DNA of 35,204 nucleotides from the NCBI GenBank assembly GCA_002316595.1, contig DCDV01000004.1:109275-144478 (forward strand), in the 5' to 3' direction. Below, in pieces: positions 23,222-31,055 of the stretch; the first letter of the stretch is position 1; every line of letters begins with the position of its first letter. The notes under the pieces were generated by a model, which had not been told where the DNA came from, did not search any database, and worked only from the letters and a program-made list of their open reading frames with translations. The stretch comes from Mageeibacillus sp. UBA1046 (lineage in GTDB: Bacteria > Bacillota > Clostridia > Saccharofermentanales > DTU023). The translations under genes and the position numbers were made by a program.

Positions 23222-25410
23222 ATAATCAGATCCTCCAATCCCTCATAAGGGCTGTCACTCTTCGTTCCGACAACGCCCTCGATGTGAGCGCCGAAACAAA
23301 TCACATCACTGGGCAATGCCAAGCCTAGTATGCTGCCGGCATCAGCCAATTCAACCAGCGCCATAGTTGCGGCTAACAAGGAGACAGATTCAGTCTCCGG
23401 ATTAGCCTTTATTGTAGCAGAAGAATCAAGGCGCAGCCGTTTCCAATATGACTCTTTTAAAATTGCCAGCGCTTCATCATCAGCGTCCGCACCCGGCAAA
23501 TATTTGTAAAACAGGTATGGTTCCGGATAATCAGCTGACGAGATGGCGAGCTCCAGATCGGAACTTGTGGGAATTTCCCCGGAATAATAAGTCTCTGTTG
23601 AAGACGCCTGGGTCTCGGGACTTGTGGTCTCATCGGGGAGAACGATCAGGTTAGGGTCAAGTGTTGGCGTCGGAGTCGCCGCTTCAGTTGCCACTGGTTC
23701 CGCTTCCGTCTCTGTTGTCTCCTCCGGCATCAGACTCTCCCCTTCTCTGACGACAGGAATATTTTGCGTCCTGAGCTGGAGTCTGACTTCTTCACCGACG
23801 ATTTTCAGATAACTTTGTTCAGGCCAGGTAAGAAGCAAGGATTTTATCGGTTCTGCTCTGAGAAGATCCAGATCGGCTTCCGCGGTCAGCTCTTGCATCT
23901 TCGCTTTAACAACAGAGACCATTGGTAAATAAGGATGAATATCCTTTTCCGGCTGCGGCGAGTAAAGCCAGGAACCGGCAGGCATGTCAGTAGTCAGATT
24001 GGAACGCAAGAAAGCCTTTTGCATCGCCTCGTAATACTCATTGTCACTTAAAGCTCCCTTGTCAGTATTGACCTGCAGGTAGGCGAATTGGCCGTTAGGC
24101 ATCTTTCTGCTGCGGATATCTCTGGCTCCGCCATAGCGCGGCCAGGATGAGGCGGACAGCAGCAAGAGATCCAGGTCTCCATTGATAAAAGCGAGCATTG
24201 CCGACTTGGCTGAGTCATAGACATTTACCATAACTGTCAGCTCCTGCCTCCCGTCTGTTTGAGCAAGCTTCAATTCGCCTGTTATGAAAAAATCCTGACA
24301 ATACCAGCTGCCCGTACCCGGCGGCAGCTCCCACTGCACCCCTTGTGTATACTCTGCCGGTATTATGGGCGTATTCAGAAAATCGGGCAGATTATCACAT
24401 CTCCCGGATAGCCGAATCTCAATGCTGTCATCAACAGTCACGATTTCCCTGATGGATTGAATCGCTTCCTTACGGGGCAAAAAAACTAATTCACTCAGAT
24501 CGGAAGCCTCATTCTTGTCCCAGGAAGGCACCGGCACTCCTGCCGCATCGGAGTCGCTTTCTACTGCATCTGCATCGGAGTCGCTTTCTCCTGCGTTTGC
24601 ATCGTAGTCGCTTTCTTCCGCTTCAGCGCCTTCGCCTATTCCGCTATCTGCAGTGGTTTGAGCAGTACCATCAATATCTTCTTCAGAATTTCCCTCATTA
24701 GTCTGTGATTCTGTAAAGCTGGTTCCTTCAGAGGTTTCATCTGCAAATGTCGGGGCAGTTTCTTTGTCGCTGCCATTATTATCACCGGGTGTTGATGCTG
24801 AAGTATCATTGATTCCGGTCTGGACGTCTTCCGGATCTGTATTGAGCCAGCCTTCATTGTTTTTCCAGCTGAGGACAGATGAGCGAACGTCTTCAGCCTC
24901 CAGAACCGTCCCATCAGAAAAGAGTATGTCCTCTCTGATGTTCACTTTGAGAGTAAGACGATCTTCAGACCAGAGATAGTCCTCAGCAATTACTCCCTCG
25001 AGATAGCCATTGTCACTAACCGTGAACAAAGGCTGGTAAAGCAGACTGTAGATTCCCTTCTGGGGAACCGTCGCCGGCAGCAGCGGACTGTATGATTCCG
25101 GTTTTTGCCACCATAGTCTCAGAGTACCTCTCCCTGGTTCAATATTTCCTGCCGGGGACGGCAGTTCTTTATAGGTATTAGTGGGGGTGTTTGCAGTGGG
25201 ATTTTGCTCCTCGCCGGGTGCCGCCGGTGAACAGGCTGTCAGCATACTGAGCAGCATGACAACTGCAAGCATTAAAGCCAGTGCAAAACTGCCGGTGCGA
25301 ATTCCTGAACTGCTACTCGCGCGAACTCCTGAACAGTTGCCATTTCGAATTTCTGAGCGTCTTCGTTTATTTTTTATATTTTTATTTACTAATTTCTTTA
25401 TCATCTGCAT
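23209..25410 (-). CDS. Lipoprotein, family 5 (peptide-type) solute-binding protein with acidic inserts
   Basis: A basic N-terminus, a hydrophobic stretch (FALALMLAVVMLLSMLTAC) and a lipobox ending LTAC at about residue 60 indicate a lipoprotein of about 670 residues after cleavage. The mature part starts like SBP_bac_5 proteins: GTLRLWWQKPESYSPLLPAT, GIYSLLYQPLFTV and LTLKVNIREDILFSDGTVLEAEDV. Two low-complexity inserts break the domain: an acidic stretch near residues 200-295 and a Thr/Glu/Pro-rich one near 550-610. No permease or ATPase is nearby, so it may be an orphan binder or have an envelope role. ATG at 25410 or 25404 are both possible; neither has a strong Shine-Dalgarno. It heads the long operon and overlaps lspA. 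Confidence 0.8.
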   Translation of the reverse strand: MQMIKKLVNKNIKNKRRRSEIRNGNCSGVRASSSSGIRTGSFALALMLAVVMLLSMLTACSPAAPGEEQNPTANTPTNTYKELPSPAGNIEPGRGTLRLWWQKPESYSPLLPATVPQKGIYSLLYQPLFTVSDNGYLEGVIAEDYLWSEDRLTLKVNIREDILFSDGTVLEAEDVRSSVLSWKNNEGWLNTDPEDVQTGINDTSASTPGDNNGSDKETAPTFADETSEGTSFTESQTNEGNSEEDIDGTAQTTADSGIGEGAEAEESDYDANAGESDSDADAVESDSDAAGVPVPSWDKNEASDLSELVFLPRKEAIQSIREIVTVDDSIEIRLSGRCDNLPDFLNTPIIPAEYTQGVQWELPPGTGSWYCQDFFITGELKLAQTDGRQELTVMVNVYDSAKSAMLAFINGDLDLLLLSASSWPRYGGARDIRSRKMPNGQFAYLQVNTDKGALSDNEYYEAMQKAFLRSNLTTDMPAGSWLYSPQPEKDIHPYLPMVSVVKAKMQELTAEADLDLLRAEPIKSLLLTWPEQSYLKIVGEEVRLQLRTQNIPVVREGESLMPEETTETEAEPVATEAATPTPTLDPNLIVLPDETTSPETQASSTETYYSGEIPTSSDLELAISSADYPEPYLFYKYLPGADADDEALAILKESYWKRLRLDSSATIKANPETESVSLLAATMALVELADAGSILGLALPSDVICFGAHIEGVVGTKSDSPYEGLEDLIIWPQ
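24545..24625. repeat. 27-bp tandem repeat inside the lipoprotein gene (3 copies)
   Basis: Units at 24545, 24572 and 24599 encode, on the minus strand, ESDYDANAG, ESDSDADAV and ESDSDAAGV. They form the end of the acidic insert. Confidence 0.88.
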
Positions 25411-25449
25411 AAAATTTTATCATTAAAGTCCCTTAACGGAACTATAAAT

Positions 25450-25478
25450 ATCATAAGTAACACTCATTGATCTCTAAA
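25450..25478 (-). promoter_or_regulatory. Candidate promoter of the lipoprotein-lspA-recO operon
   Basis: On the minus strand TTTAGA (25478-25473) and TATGAT (25455-25450) are separated by 17 bp. They lie 40 bp upstream of the first gene. The -35 is weak, at four of six consensus bases. Confidence 0.45.
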
Positions 25479-25515
25479 GATCTTTAAGTCGCATTATCGA
25501 TCCCTTTGGACTCAA

Positions 25516-25660
25516 GATTAGGATACCAGTGTCAAGTTTTGATGACTGCGAGATTGGGTTGCCGGTGTCAAGCTTTGATGGCCGCGAGATTGGAATACCA
25601 GTGTCAAGCTTTGATGGCCGCGAGATTGGGGTATTGGGGGTATAGTGTCAAATTTTAAGT
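25516..25660. repeat. 36-bp intergenic tandem repeat (3 full copies plus a degenerate one)
   Basis: Units start at 25516, 25552 and 25588, with a disrupted fourth from 25624. Each begins GATT and carries CAGTGTCAAG or CGGTGTCAAG, then TTTGATG and a terminal GCGA. The copies are contiguous with no spacers, so this is not a CRISPR array. The rest of 25411-25727 holds the operon promoter and a 13-bp duplication (CATAATAGAACCT) at about 25666-25691. Confidence 0.88.
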
Positions 25661-25727
25661 ATTTCCATAATAGAACCTCATAATAGAACCTGGAGAATCT
25701 TATATGAATATCCGGGGGATTTCTTCT

Positions 25728-26516
25728 TCAGTCTTCGATTTTAATATTAATTCTTTCGATTGATCTCGCCTGACCGCAAGATGTGTCTACCTTGATAAGC
25801 GCTCCCTGGATATTGACATTGCCTCGCTGAAGCTGAAAAGGAGTCGGCAGATGCGTATAAAAACGCTGGACGGATTTTTCCCGGTCCATGCCAATCACGC
25901 CGTCCATGCTGCCTGTCATGCCCAGGTCAGTGATATAGGCCGTGCCAGAGTCCAAAATCCTCTCATCAGCGGTCTGAACATGAGTGTGGGTGCCGCAGAC
26001 AGCTGTCACCTTCCCCGCCATAAACCAGGCAAAGGCACATTTCTCCGCGGTAGCCTCGGCATGGAAATCTATCACAATTATTTTAGCTTTTGCCTGCTCA
26101 ACCAGAGGCTGAAAACAGTTATCCATAAAGTAAAAGGGGTTATCCACTCCCTGCATGAAAACCTGACCCAAAAGATTAATTACTAAAATATTGCCGAATT
26201 TACTGCTTTGACAGTAATAGCCGTAACCCGGCCAGGCCGGCGATCCATTCCAGGGTCTGATCACCTCAGGGAAATCATCCGCCTCCTGTATCCAGGCTTT
26301 TTGCTCCCAGGCATGATTTCCCAGAGTAATAACGTCAACTCCCGCGTCAAGCAAACTGCGCACAATCTTGGCAGTGGTGCCTTTGCCTCCTGCAGAATTC
26401 TCAGCATTGGCAATGCAAAAGTCGATATTGTTTTCTTCCCTGTAGGTTGGGAGCCAGTTTATTACAGCTTCCCTGCCATCGCGACCGACAATGTCGCCAA
26501 TCATCAGAATATTCAC
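25728..26516 (-). CDS. ymdB: YmdB-family metallophosphodiesterase
   Basis: YmdB is a dinuclear-metal phosphodiesterase with 2',3'-cAMP activity that influences biofilm and motility choice in Bacillus. All metal-ligand motifs are present in the 262-residue protein: MIGDIVGRDGREAV, IANAENSAGGKGTT, ITLGNHAWEQKAW, IDFHAEATAEKCAFAW and VCGTHTHVQTADERIL, followed by YITDLGMTGSMDGVIGMDRE. The length is standard. The start is GTG at 26516, with GGGGAGG 5 bases upstream. In many Bacillota ymdB directly follows rny; here a plus-strand DUF262 gene separates them and ymdB has its own promoter. Confidence 0.95.
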   Translation of the reverse strand: MNILMIGDIVGRDGREAVINWLPTYREENNIDFCIANAENSAGGKGTTAKIVRSLLDAGVDVITLGNHAWEQKAWIQEADDFPEVIRPWNGSPAWPGYGYYCQSSKFGNILVINLLGQVFMQGVDNPFYFMDNCFQPLVEQAKAKIIVIDFHAEATAEKCAFAWFMAGKVTAVCGTHTHVQTADERILDSGTAYITDLGMTGSMDGVIGMDREKSVQRFYTHLPTPFQLQRGNVNIQGALIKVDTSCGQARSIERINIKIED

Positions 26517-26537
26517 AGCGCCCTCCCCAGTGAACTA

Positions 26538-26546
26538 ATTGTATCA
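26538..26546 (-). promoter_or_regulatory. Candidate extended -10 promoter of ymdB
   Basis: On the minus strand TGATACAAT combines an extended TG with TACAAT. The predicted start lies about 15 bases before the GTG codon. The -35 region is weak. Confidence 0.5.
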
Positions 26547-26742
26547 CATGCCTTTGCCCGATTGTTCTCTCTAATTCTGCTGCCGTTCTGAATCGCCAAG
26601 GAAAGATATTTGGTATGTGACATGATTGGTTTTTGATTAATCCTTGTATTTTCTTTTAATGTTAGAATTTATTGTAGTGATACAGTTTTAGCATTTCATA
26701 AGCCTGCATTACCAGCAGCTTGCATTGCATAGGAGGAAACCG

Positions 26743-28956
26743 ATGGCTGACATGCTATTTACAACAGTTCCACGTATTCTAAAGGATTTGATCGCTGAAA
26801 TTGAGAATGGAAAACTGGCTCTACCTGAGCTGCAACGTGGGTATGTTTGGAAAGCGACCAAAGTTCGTGATTTGCTTGACTCCATGATGAAGGGTTATCC
26901 AATCGGCTATCTGATGATTTGGGATCCAGCTTACAATTCAGAGAATTACGACAAAGCCAAACAAATAGGTTCTGATAACAAGTCTTTTTCATCTCCCAAG
27001 AGTTTAATTATTGATGGACAACAGAGAATGACTTCACTTTATGCCGTGATGGGGCACAAAGAAATAATGGACAACAAATTTAACCAGAAGTACATCATTA
27101 TTTCATTCAATCCGCTCACACGAGAATTTGAAGTTGGTGATAACGCCAAAAAACGTGCCGCTGAGTGGATTTACGATATCAGTGACGTCTACCAAAATTA
27201 TACAAAGAGCTTCGCTTATATTAACAATGTTGTTAATTTAATATCAGGAGCCAGAGAAAAGTCAGGTACGACATTGACTGAAGAGGAAACTCAGACTATT
27301 CAGCAAAATATTACCGATTTATTGTCTTTACTTAATTACAGTATTCCTACGCTACAAATCAACGGGAAAGCTGATGAAGAGAGTGTTGCAGATATCTTCG
27401 TCAGAGTGAACTCAGGTGGCCAAAGCCTCAAGGAAGATGATTTCATCTTGACGTTAATCTCTGTTTACTGGCAAGAAGGCCGACGAAAAATCGAAGATTT
27501 CTGCAAGAATGCAAAGATTCCGAAAAGTGGAACGGTTTACAATTATGTTTGGGAACCGTCTCCAACAAACATTATCCGGACAACGATGGCCTATGGTTTT
27601 AAGAGAGCACGGCTTAGATACGCTTACAGATTATTGCGCGGCCGGGATTTTGATTCTGAAGTGTATTCGGACGCTCTCCGTGAAGAGAGATTCGAGGCAC
27701 TGAAAGAAGTCATTGATCAAGTTCTAGACACGAACGTTTGGCATGAATTTATTAAATGTGTTGAAGCTGCAGGTTTCGTGTCGAGTTCTATCATTTCTTC
27801 GCAAAACGCTTTGGTATACACCTATGCAATGTTCCTAATTGGCAAATTCGATTATGAAATTAAGCCATATGATCTACGTCAAATTATATCCAAATGGTTC
27901 TTTGTTACCTTCATTTCCAGCTATTACACAGGATCAGTCGAAACTCGAGTTGAACGAGACTTAGCCGATATCCGAAATGTGGATAACGGTGAAGAATATA
28001 TCGCAATTCTAAATAACAAAATCAATGACATCTTTACTGACGATTATTTCACCACCACTTTACCCAATGCCTTGGCAACTTCGTCTTCGCGAAACCCCGC
28101 ATGGTATGGCTACTGCGCATCACTGAATATCCTCGATGCAAAAGTTCTTTTCTCTCAACTGCATACTCGTGAACTTTTCTTGCCAGGCAGCTCTGGATCG
28201 AAGAATGCTCTGGAAAGACATCATTTATTTCCTAAAGCATATCTTGCTCAGATCGGCATCACCGATGATCGAGAACGCAACCAGAATGCCAACTTTGCAT
28301 TCATCGAATGGCAAACAAACATCGAAATTCTGGATACAAGTCCTGCCGAGTACATAACAGAGCAATTAGAAAGAATCCCAGCTGGAGATAAAGAATTGAC
28401 TTATAGGCAGCATGCTCTTCCCGATAACTGGCAGAATATGGATTATTTTGACTTCCTGGAAGAACGACGTCTCTTAATGGCTGATGTAATTCGCCATGCG
28501 TTTAAGAAATTATCCCATGGGCAACTAGATAATGGTTCGTCATTGGCGGAGTCTACCGATGATGAATCAAACACTTCAGAGGAAGGAACTCCAGTATTGC
28601 AGCCATCCAAATCTACTGATGACCTTATCATCGAATTTCATAACGAGATGGTCACTACCTACCATGAATCCAAAAAGCTGGGTTACAATCCATCATATTT
28701 TTGGCAAATGATTAGTGAAGATGGTGGTTATAAGACGGCCAAAAAATTAGTGAATACTTCTTCACCTAGGGCTGGGCTTGCATCCTTGTGGGAAATTCAC
28801 CGCTTAGATTTGTCAGTAGAAGCCAATGTCTTAAAACCTAAATATTATGAACTGTTCACAAATGAAGAACGCGAGATCTGTGCAACACGGCTTGCAGATT
28901 ACGGTTATCAAGTGGACGAAGAAATTGGAGAGAGCGTAAGCATACAAAGCAGATAG
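26743..28956 (+). CDS. DUF262/HNH (GmrSD-like) protein with extra C-terminal domain, putative phage defence
   Basis: The 737-residue protein has three parts. Residues 1 to about 300 are DUF262: LALPELQRGYVWKATKVRDL, DSMMKGYPIGYLMIWD, the nucleotide-site motif IIDGQQRMTSLY at about 89-100, and VRVNSGGQSLKEDDFILTL. Around 480-540 is an HNH nuclease motif of the DUF1524 kind (ERHHLFPKAYL, then NQNANFAFIEWQTNIEIL). Residues about 626-731 form a third module, with GYNPSYFWQMISEDGGYKTA, LWEIHRLDLSVEANVLKPKY and LFTNEEREICATRLADYGYQ. GmrSD and BrxU proteins with DUF262 plus DUF1524 are type IV restriction enzymes against modified phage DNA. The same role here is inference. The ATG at 26743 has AGGAGG 6 bases upstream. 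The gene looks more AT-rich than its neighbours and interrupts the rny-ymdB order. Confidence 0.88.
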   Translation: MADMLFTTVPRILKDLIAEIENGKLALPELQRGYVWKATKVRDLLDSMMKGYPIGYLMIWDPAYNSENYDKAKQIGSDNKSFSSPKSLIIDGQQRMTSLYAVMGHKEIMDNKFNQKYIIISFNPLTREFEVGDNAKKRAAEWIYDISDVYQNYTKSFAYINNVVNLISGAREKSGTTLTEEETQTIQQNITDLLSLLNYSIPTLQINGKADEESVADIFVRVNSGGQSLKEDDFILTLISVYWQEGRRKIEDFCKNAKIPKSGTVYNYVWEPSPTNIIRTTMAYGFKRARLRYAYRLLRGRDFDSEVYSDALREERFEALKEVIDQVLDTNVWHEFIKCVEAAGFVSSSIISSQNALVYTYAMFLIGKFDYEIKPYDLRQIISKWFFVTFISSYYTGSVETRVERDLADIRNVDNGEEYIAILNNKINDIFTDDYFTTTLPNALATSSSRNPAWYGYCASLNILDAKVLFSQLHTRELFLPGSSGSKNALERHHLFPKAYLAQIGITDDRERNQNANFAFIEWQTNIEILDTSPAEYITEQLERIPAGDKELTYRQHALPDNWQNMDYFDFLEERRLLMADVIRHAFKKLSHGQLDNGSSLAESTDDESNTSEEGTPVLQPSKSTDDLIIEFHNEMVTTYHESKKLGYNPSYFWQMISEDGGYKTAKKLVNTSSPRAGLASLWEIHRLDLSVEANVLKPKYYELFTNEEREICATRLADYGYQVDEEIGESVSIQSR

Positions 28957-29097
28957 TTGCCGACCCAGCGACCTAAGAGTAAGGTATCGAGCTCTATGTT
29001 TTTTAATCATCTTTGTCATCAAGTTCAGCGTTGGCAGCAGGTACAGAGACAACGCAATGGCGTCCAGGCGAGCTGTCGCCGACTGTCGCCGTAGCAC

Positions 29098-29134
29098 AAA
29101 AAACCGGGAGAGAAGTTACACTTCCCTCCCGGTT
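29098..29134 (-). terminator. Rho-independent terminator of rny
   Basis: AACCGGGAG pairs with CTCCCGGTT, and the stem continues inwards (GAAGT/ACTTC) with a 3-base loop. On the minus strand it ends in six T residues. It lies about 110 bp past the rny stop and shields the opposite-strand DUF262 gene. Confidence 0.9.
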
Positions 29135-29244
29135 ATGCCAATTTCTTGTTTTGTTTGATCCAAGTCTTGGCAGTCATTGCTAATTGACAGTATCTGGCTC
29201 TTGTTTAGTATGCGTGTGCAATATGCCGGACTTGCCAATATTCC

Positions 29245-30807
29245 TTATTTGGCGTAATCTGCGACTCTGCTTTCCCTGATCATATTTACTTTGATCTGAC
29301 CCGGAAAGTTCAGTTCCGCTTCGATCTGCTTCGCTATGCGGTGAGCGATCAAGGGCATTTCCTCATCTCGCACCTGGTCGGGCAGGACAATAACACGGAT
29401 TTCTCTTCCCGCCTGGACGGCATAGGATTTCTCCACCCCGTCCATCGAGTTCGCAATCTCTTCCAGCTTCTCAATCCTCTTGACATAGGTTTCCACGTTT
29501 TCCCTGCGTGCACCGGGCCTGGCTGCTGAAATTGCATCTGCAGCTGCTACCAGAGACGAGATCAAAGTGGTGGGCTCCTCATCGCCATGATGCGAGGCGA
29601 TCGCGTTGGTCGTAATTTCATCCAGCTTGAGCCGTTTTGCGATATCGACACCGAGAGAAATATGGGATCCTTCCATCTCGAAGTCTACCGCCTTGCCTAT
29701 GTCGTGGAGCAAACCGGCCCTTTTAGCCGCCATAACATCAAGATCCAGCTCTGAAGCCATGATGCCGGCAATTCCGCTGACTTCAACGGAATGCTGTAAG
29801 ACATTTTGTCCGTAGCTGGTACGATACTTCAAGCGTCCAAGTATCTTTATAGCTTCCGGATGAACACCGACGACGCCGGCTTTAAATACCGCTTCCTCGC
29901 CTGCTTCCTTGATCGATTGATCCAGCTCTTTCCTGGCCTTCTCGACCATTTCCTCGATTCTCGCCGGATGGATACGTCCGTCCTGGACAAGTTTTTCGAT
30001 GGCGATGCGGGCGACTTCCCGCCTGATGGGATCAAAACTGGAAAGTATGACCGCCTCAGGGGTATCATCAATAATCAGGTCGACTCCCGTCATGGTCTCT
30101 ATTGTTCTGATATTGCGTCCTTCTCTGCCGATAATTCTGCCCTTCATTTCTTCATTGGGCAAAGATACCACAGTCACGGTCGCCTCAGATACAAAGTCAG
30201 AGGCATATCTCTGGATCGCGCCAACGACAATCTCTTTTGCGAGTACGTCGGCGTTCTCCTTCGTTTCCTCTTCAATCTGGCGAAACAAGATTGCCATGTC
30301 ATGTTCGTACTCTTGTCTTGCTTCATCTAAAATCTGTTGTTGAGCTGCCTGCACTGTCAGTCCGGAGATACGTTCGAGTTCTTCCAGCTTGCGGTTCTCA
30401 ATTTCAATTAAACGGTCTTCATTAGCCTGCAAATCGGAGTTTCTGCGTTCTATATCCCGTTCTTTTTCCTCCAGTGCGGTTATTTTACGATCTAAAGATT
30501 CTTCCTTTTGGTCGATCCGGTTTCTTTCTCTGGACAGCTCACTTCTTTTCATGCGGGCATCTTTTTCCAGCTCTGCCTTGACCTTGTGTACTTCTTCCTT
30601 CGCTTCCAGCAAGTACTCTCTTTTCTTGTCCTCGCCTTCCTTACGTGCTTCCAGAATCAATTTCTTTATGTCTTCAGCAGTTTTGTCCTTCTGCTCTTGT
30701 AGTGCCACGCTTTCTTTGCTCAAGCCGCGCTTATACCAGTTAACTATCAACACAGCTACCAGCAAAGCGCCTATAATTAAGCCAATTACTAAATATAGCC
30801 ACTCTAT
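29245..30807 (-). CDS. rny: Ribonuclease Y, apparent AUA start codon
   Basis: RNase Y is the membrane-anchored endonuclease that starts mRNA decay in many Bacillota. The protein has an N-terminal transmembrane helix, a long charged coiled coil to about residue 200, a KH domain near 224 ([17 protein letters not shown]) and an HD domain with [15 protein letters not shown] near 367. It ends INMIRESR-like: [14 protein letters not shown]. The first ATG/GTG/TTG in frame is a TTG at 30765, which has no ribosome binding site and would leave only half the membrane helix. Upstream in the same frame, codon ATA at 30807-30805 follows GGAGGTGA by 6 bases and gives (M)[18 protein letters not shown], a full helix and 520 residues, the length of Bacillus RNase Y. 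I use that start; an A-for-G sequence error is the alternative. Confidence 0.9.
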   Translation of the reverse strand: MEWLYLVIGLIIGALLVAVLIVNWYKRGLSKESVALQEQKDKTAEDIKKLILEARKEGEDKKREYLLEAKEEVHKVKAELEKDARMKRSELSRERNRIDQKEESLDRKITALEEKERDIERRNSDLQANEDRLIEIENRKLEELERISGLTVQAAQQQILDEARQEYEHDMAILFRQIEEETKENADVLAKEIVVGAIQRYASDFVSEATVTVVSLPNEEMKGRIIGREGRNIRTIETMTGVDLIIDDTPEAVILSSFDPIRREVARIAIEKLVQDGRIHPARIEEMVEKARKELDQSIKEAGEEAVFKAGVVGVHPEAIKILGRLKYRTSYGQNVLQHSVEVSGIAGIMASELDLDVMAAKRAGLLHDIGKAVDFEMEGSHISLGVDIAKRLKLDEITTNAIASHHGDEEPTTLISSLVAAADAISAARPGARRENVETYVKRIEKLEEIANSMDGVEKSYAVQAGREIRVIVLPDQVRDEEMPLIAHRIAKQIEAELNFPGQIKVNMIRESRVADYAK

Positions 30808-30859
30808 GACAAATCACCTCCATGATTAAATTTTCAAGATACATCTTAATTTTTCGTTT

Positions 30860-30885
30860 CAAAAACAGGCGCCCCGAAAGGCGTC
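30860..30885 (-). promoter_or_regulatory. Terminator-like hairpin in the rny leader
   Basis: GGCGCC (30868-30873) pairs with GGCGTC (30880-30885), with one G-U pair. On the minus strand the hairpin is followed by TGTTTTTG. It lies between the promoter and the start codon, so it could act as an attenuator. Confidence 0.5.
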
Positions 30886-30902
30886 TTGCATACTTAGACT
30901 AC

Positions 30903-30932
30903 ATTCTATTAAATATAGTCTATTAATGTCAA
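30903..30932 (-). promoter_or_regulatory. Promoter of rny
   Basis: On the minus strand TTGACA (30932-30927) and TAGAAT (30908-30903) are separated by 18 bp. Transcription would begin near 30896, giving a leader of about 90 bases. Confidence 0.8.
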
Positions 30933-31026
30933 TTGAAAAGGAGCCAAAGCTAAAGCTTTTCCCTGCCATCGCAATAATACTTACTGCAGCAAGTATGTTG
31001 CCGTATCAATGTGCTCCCTCTGCAAG

Positions 31027-31035
31027 TGTTATAAT
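31027..31035 (+). promoter_or_regulatory. Extended -10 promoter of the RluA-family gene
   Basis: TGTTATAAT is a perfect extended -10 element, 20 bases before the ATG at 31056. No good -35 is present, which is common for extended -10 promoters. Confidence 0.6.
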
Positions 31036-31055
31036 CCAGTAAAGCAGATACAAAG

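Noticed and set aside
25516..25660. CRISPR array suggested by the 36-bp period
   Set aside because: The copies are directly adjacent with no unique spacers, and no cas genes are in the window.
30741..30824. ATG at 30824 overlapping the rny Shine-Dalgarno as start of rny
   Set aside because: It is out of frame and ends in a stop after 27 codons. Rescue would need a frameshift, whereas the AUA start needs none.
29806..30829. Several plus-strand frames opposite rny
   Set aside because: They mirror the coiled-coil and KH coding sequence and lack start signals.
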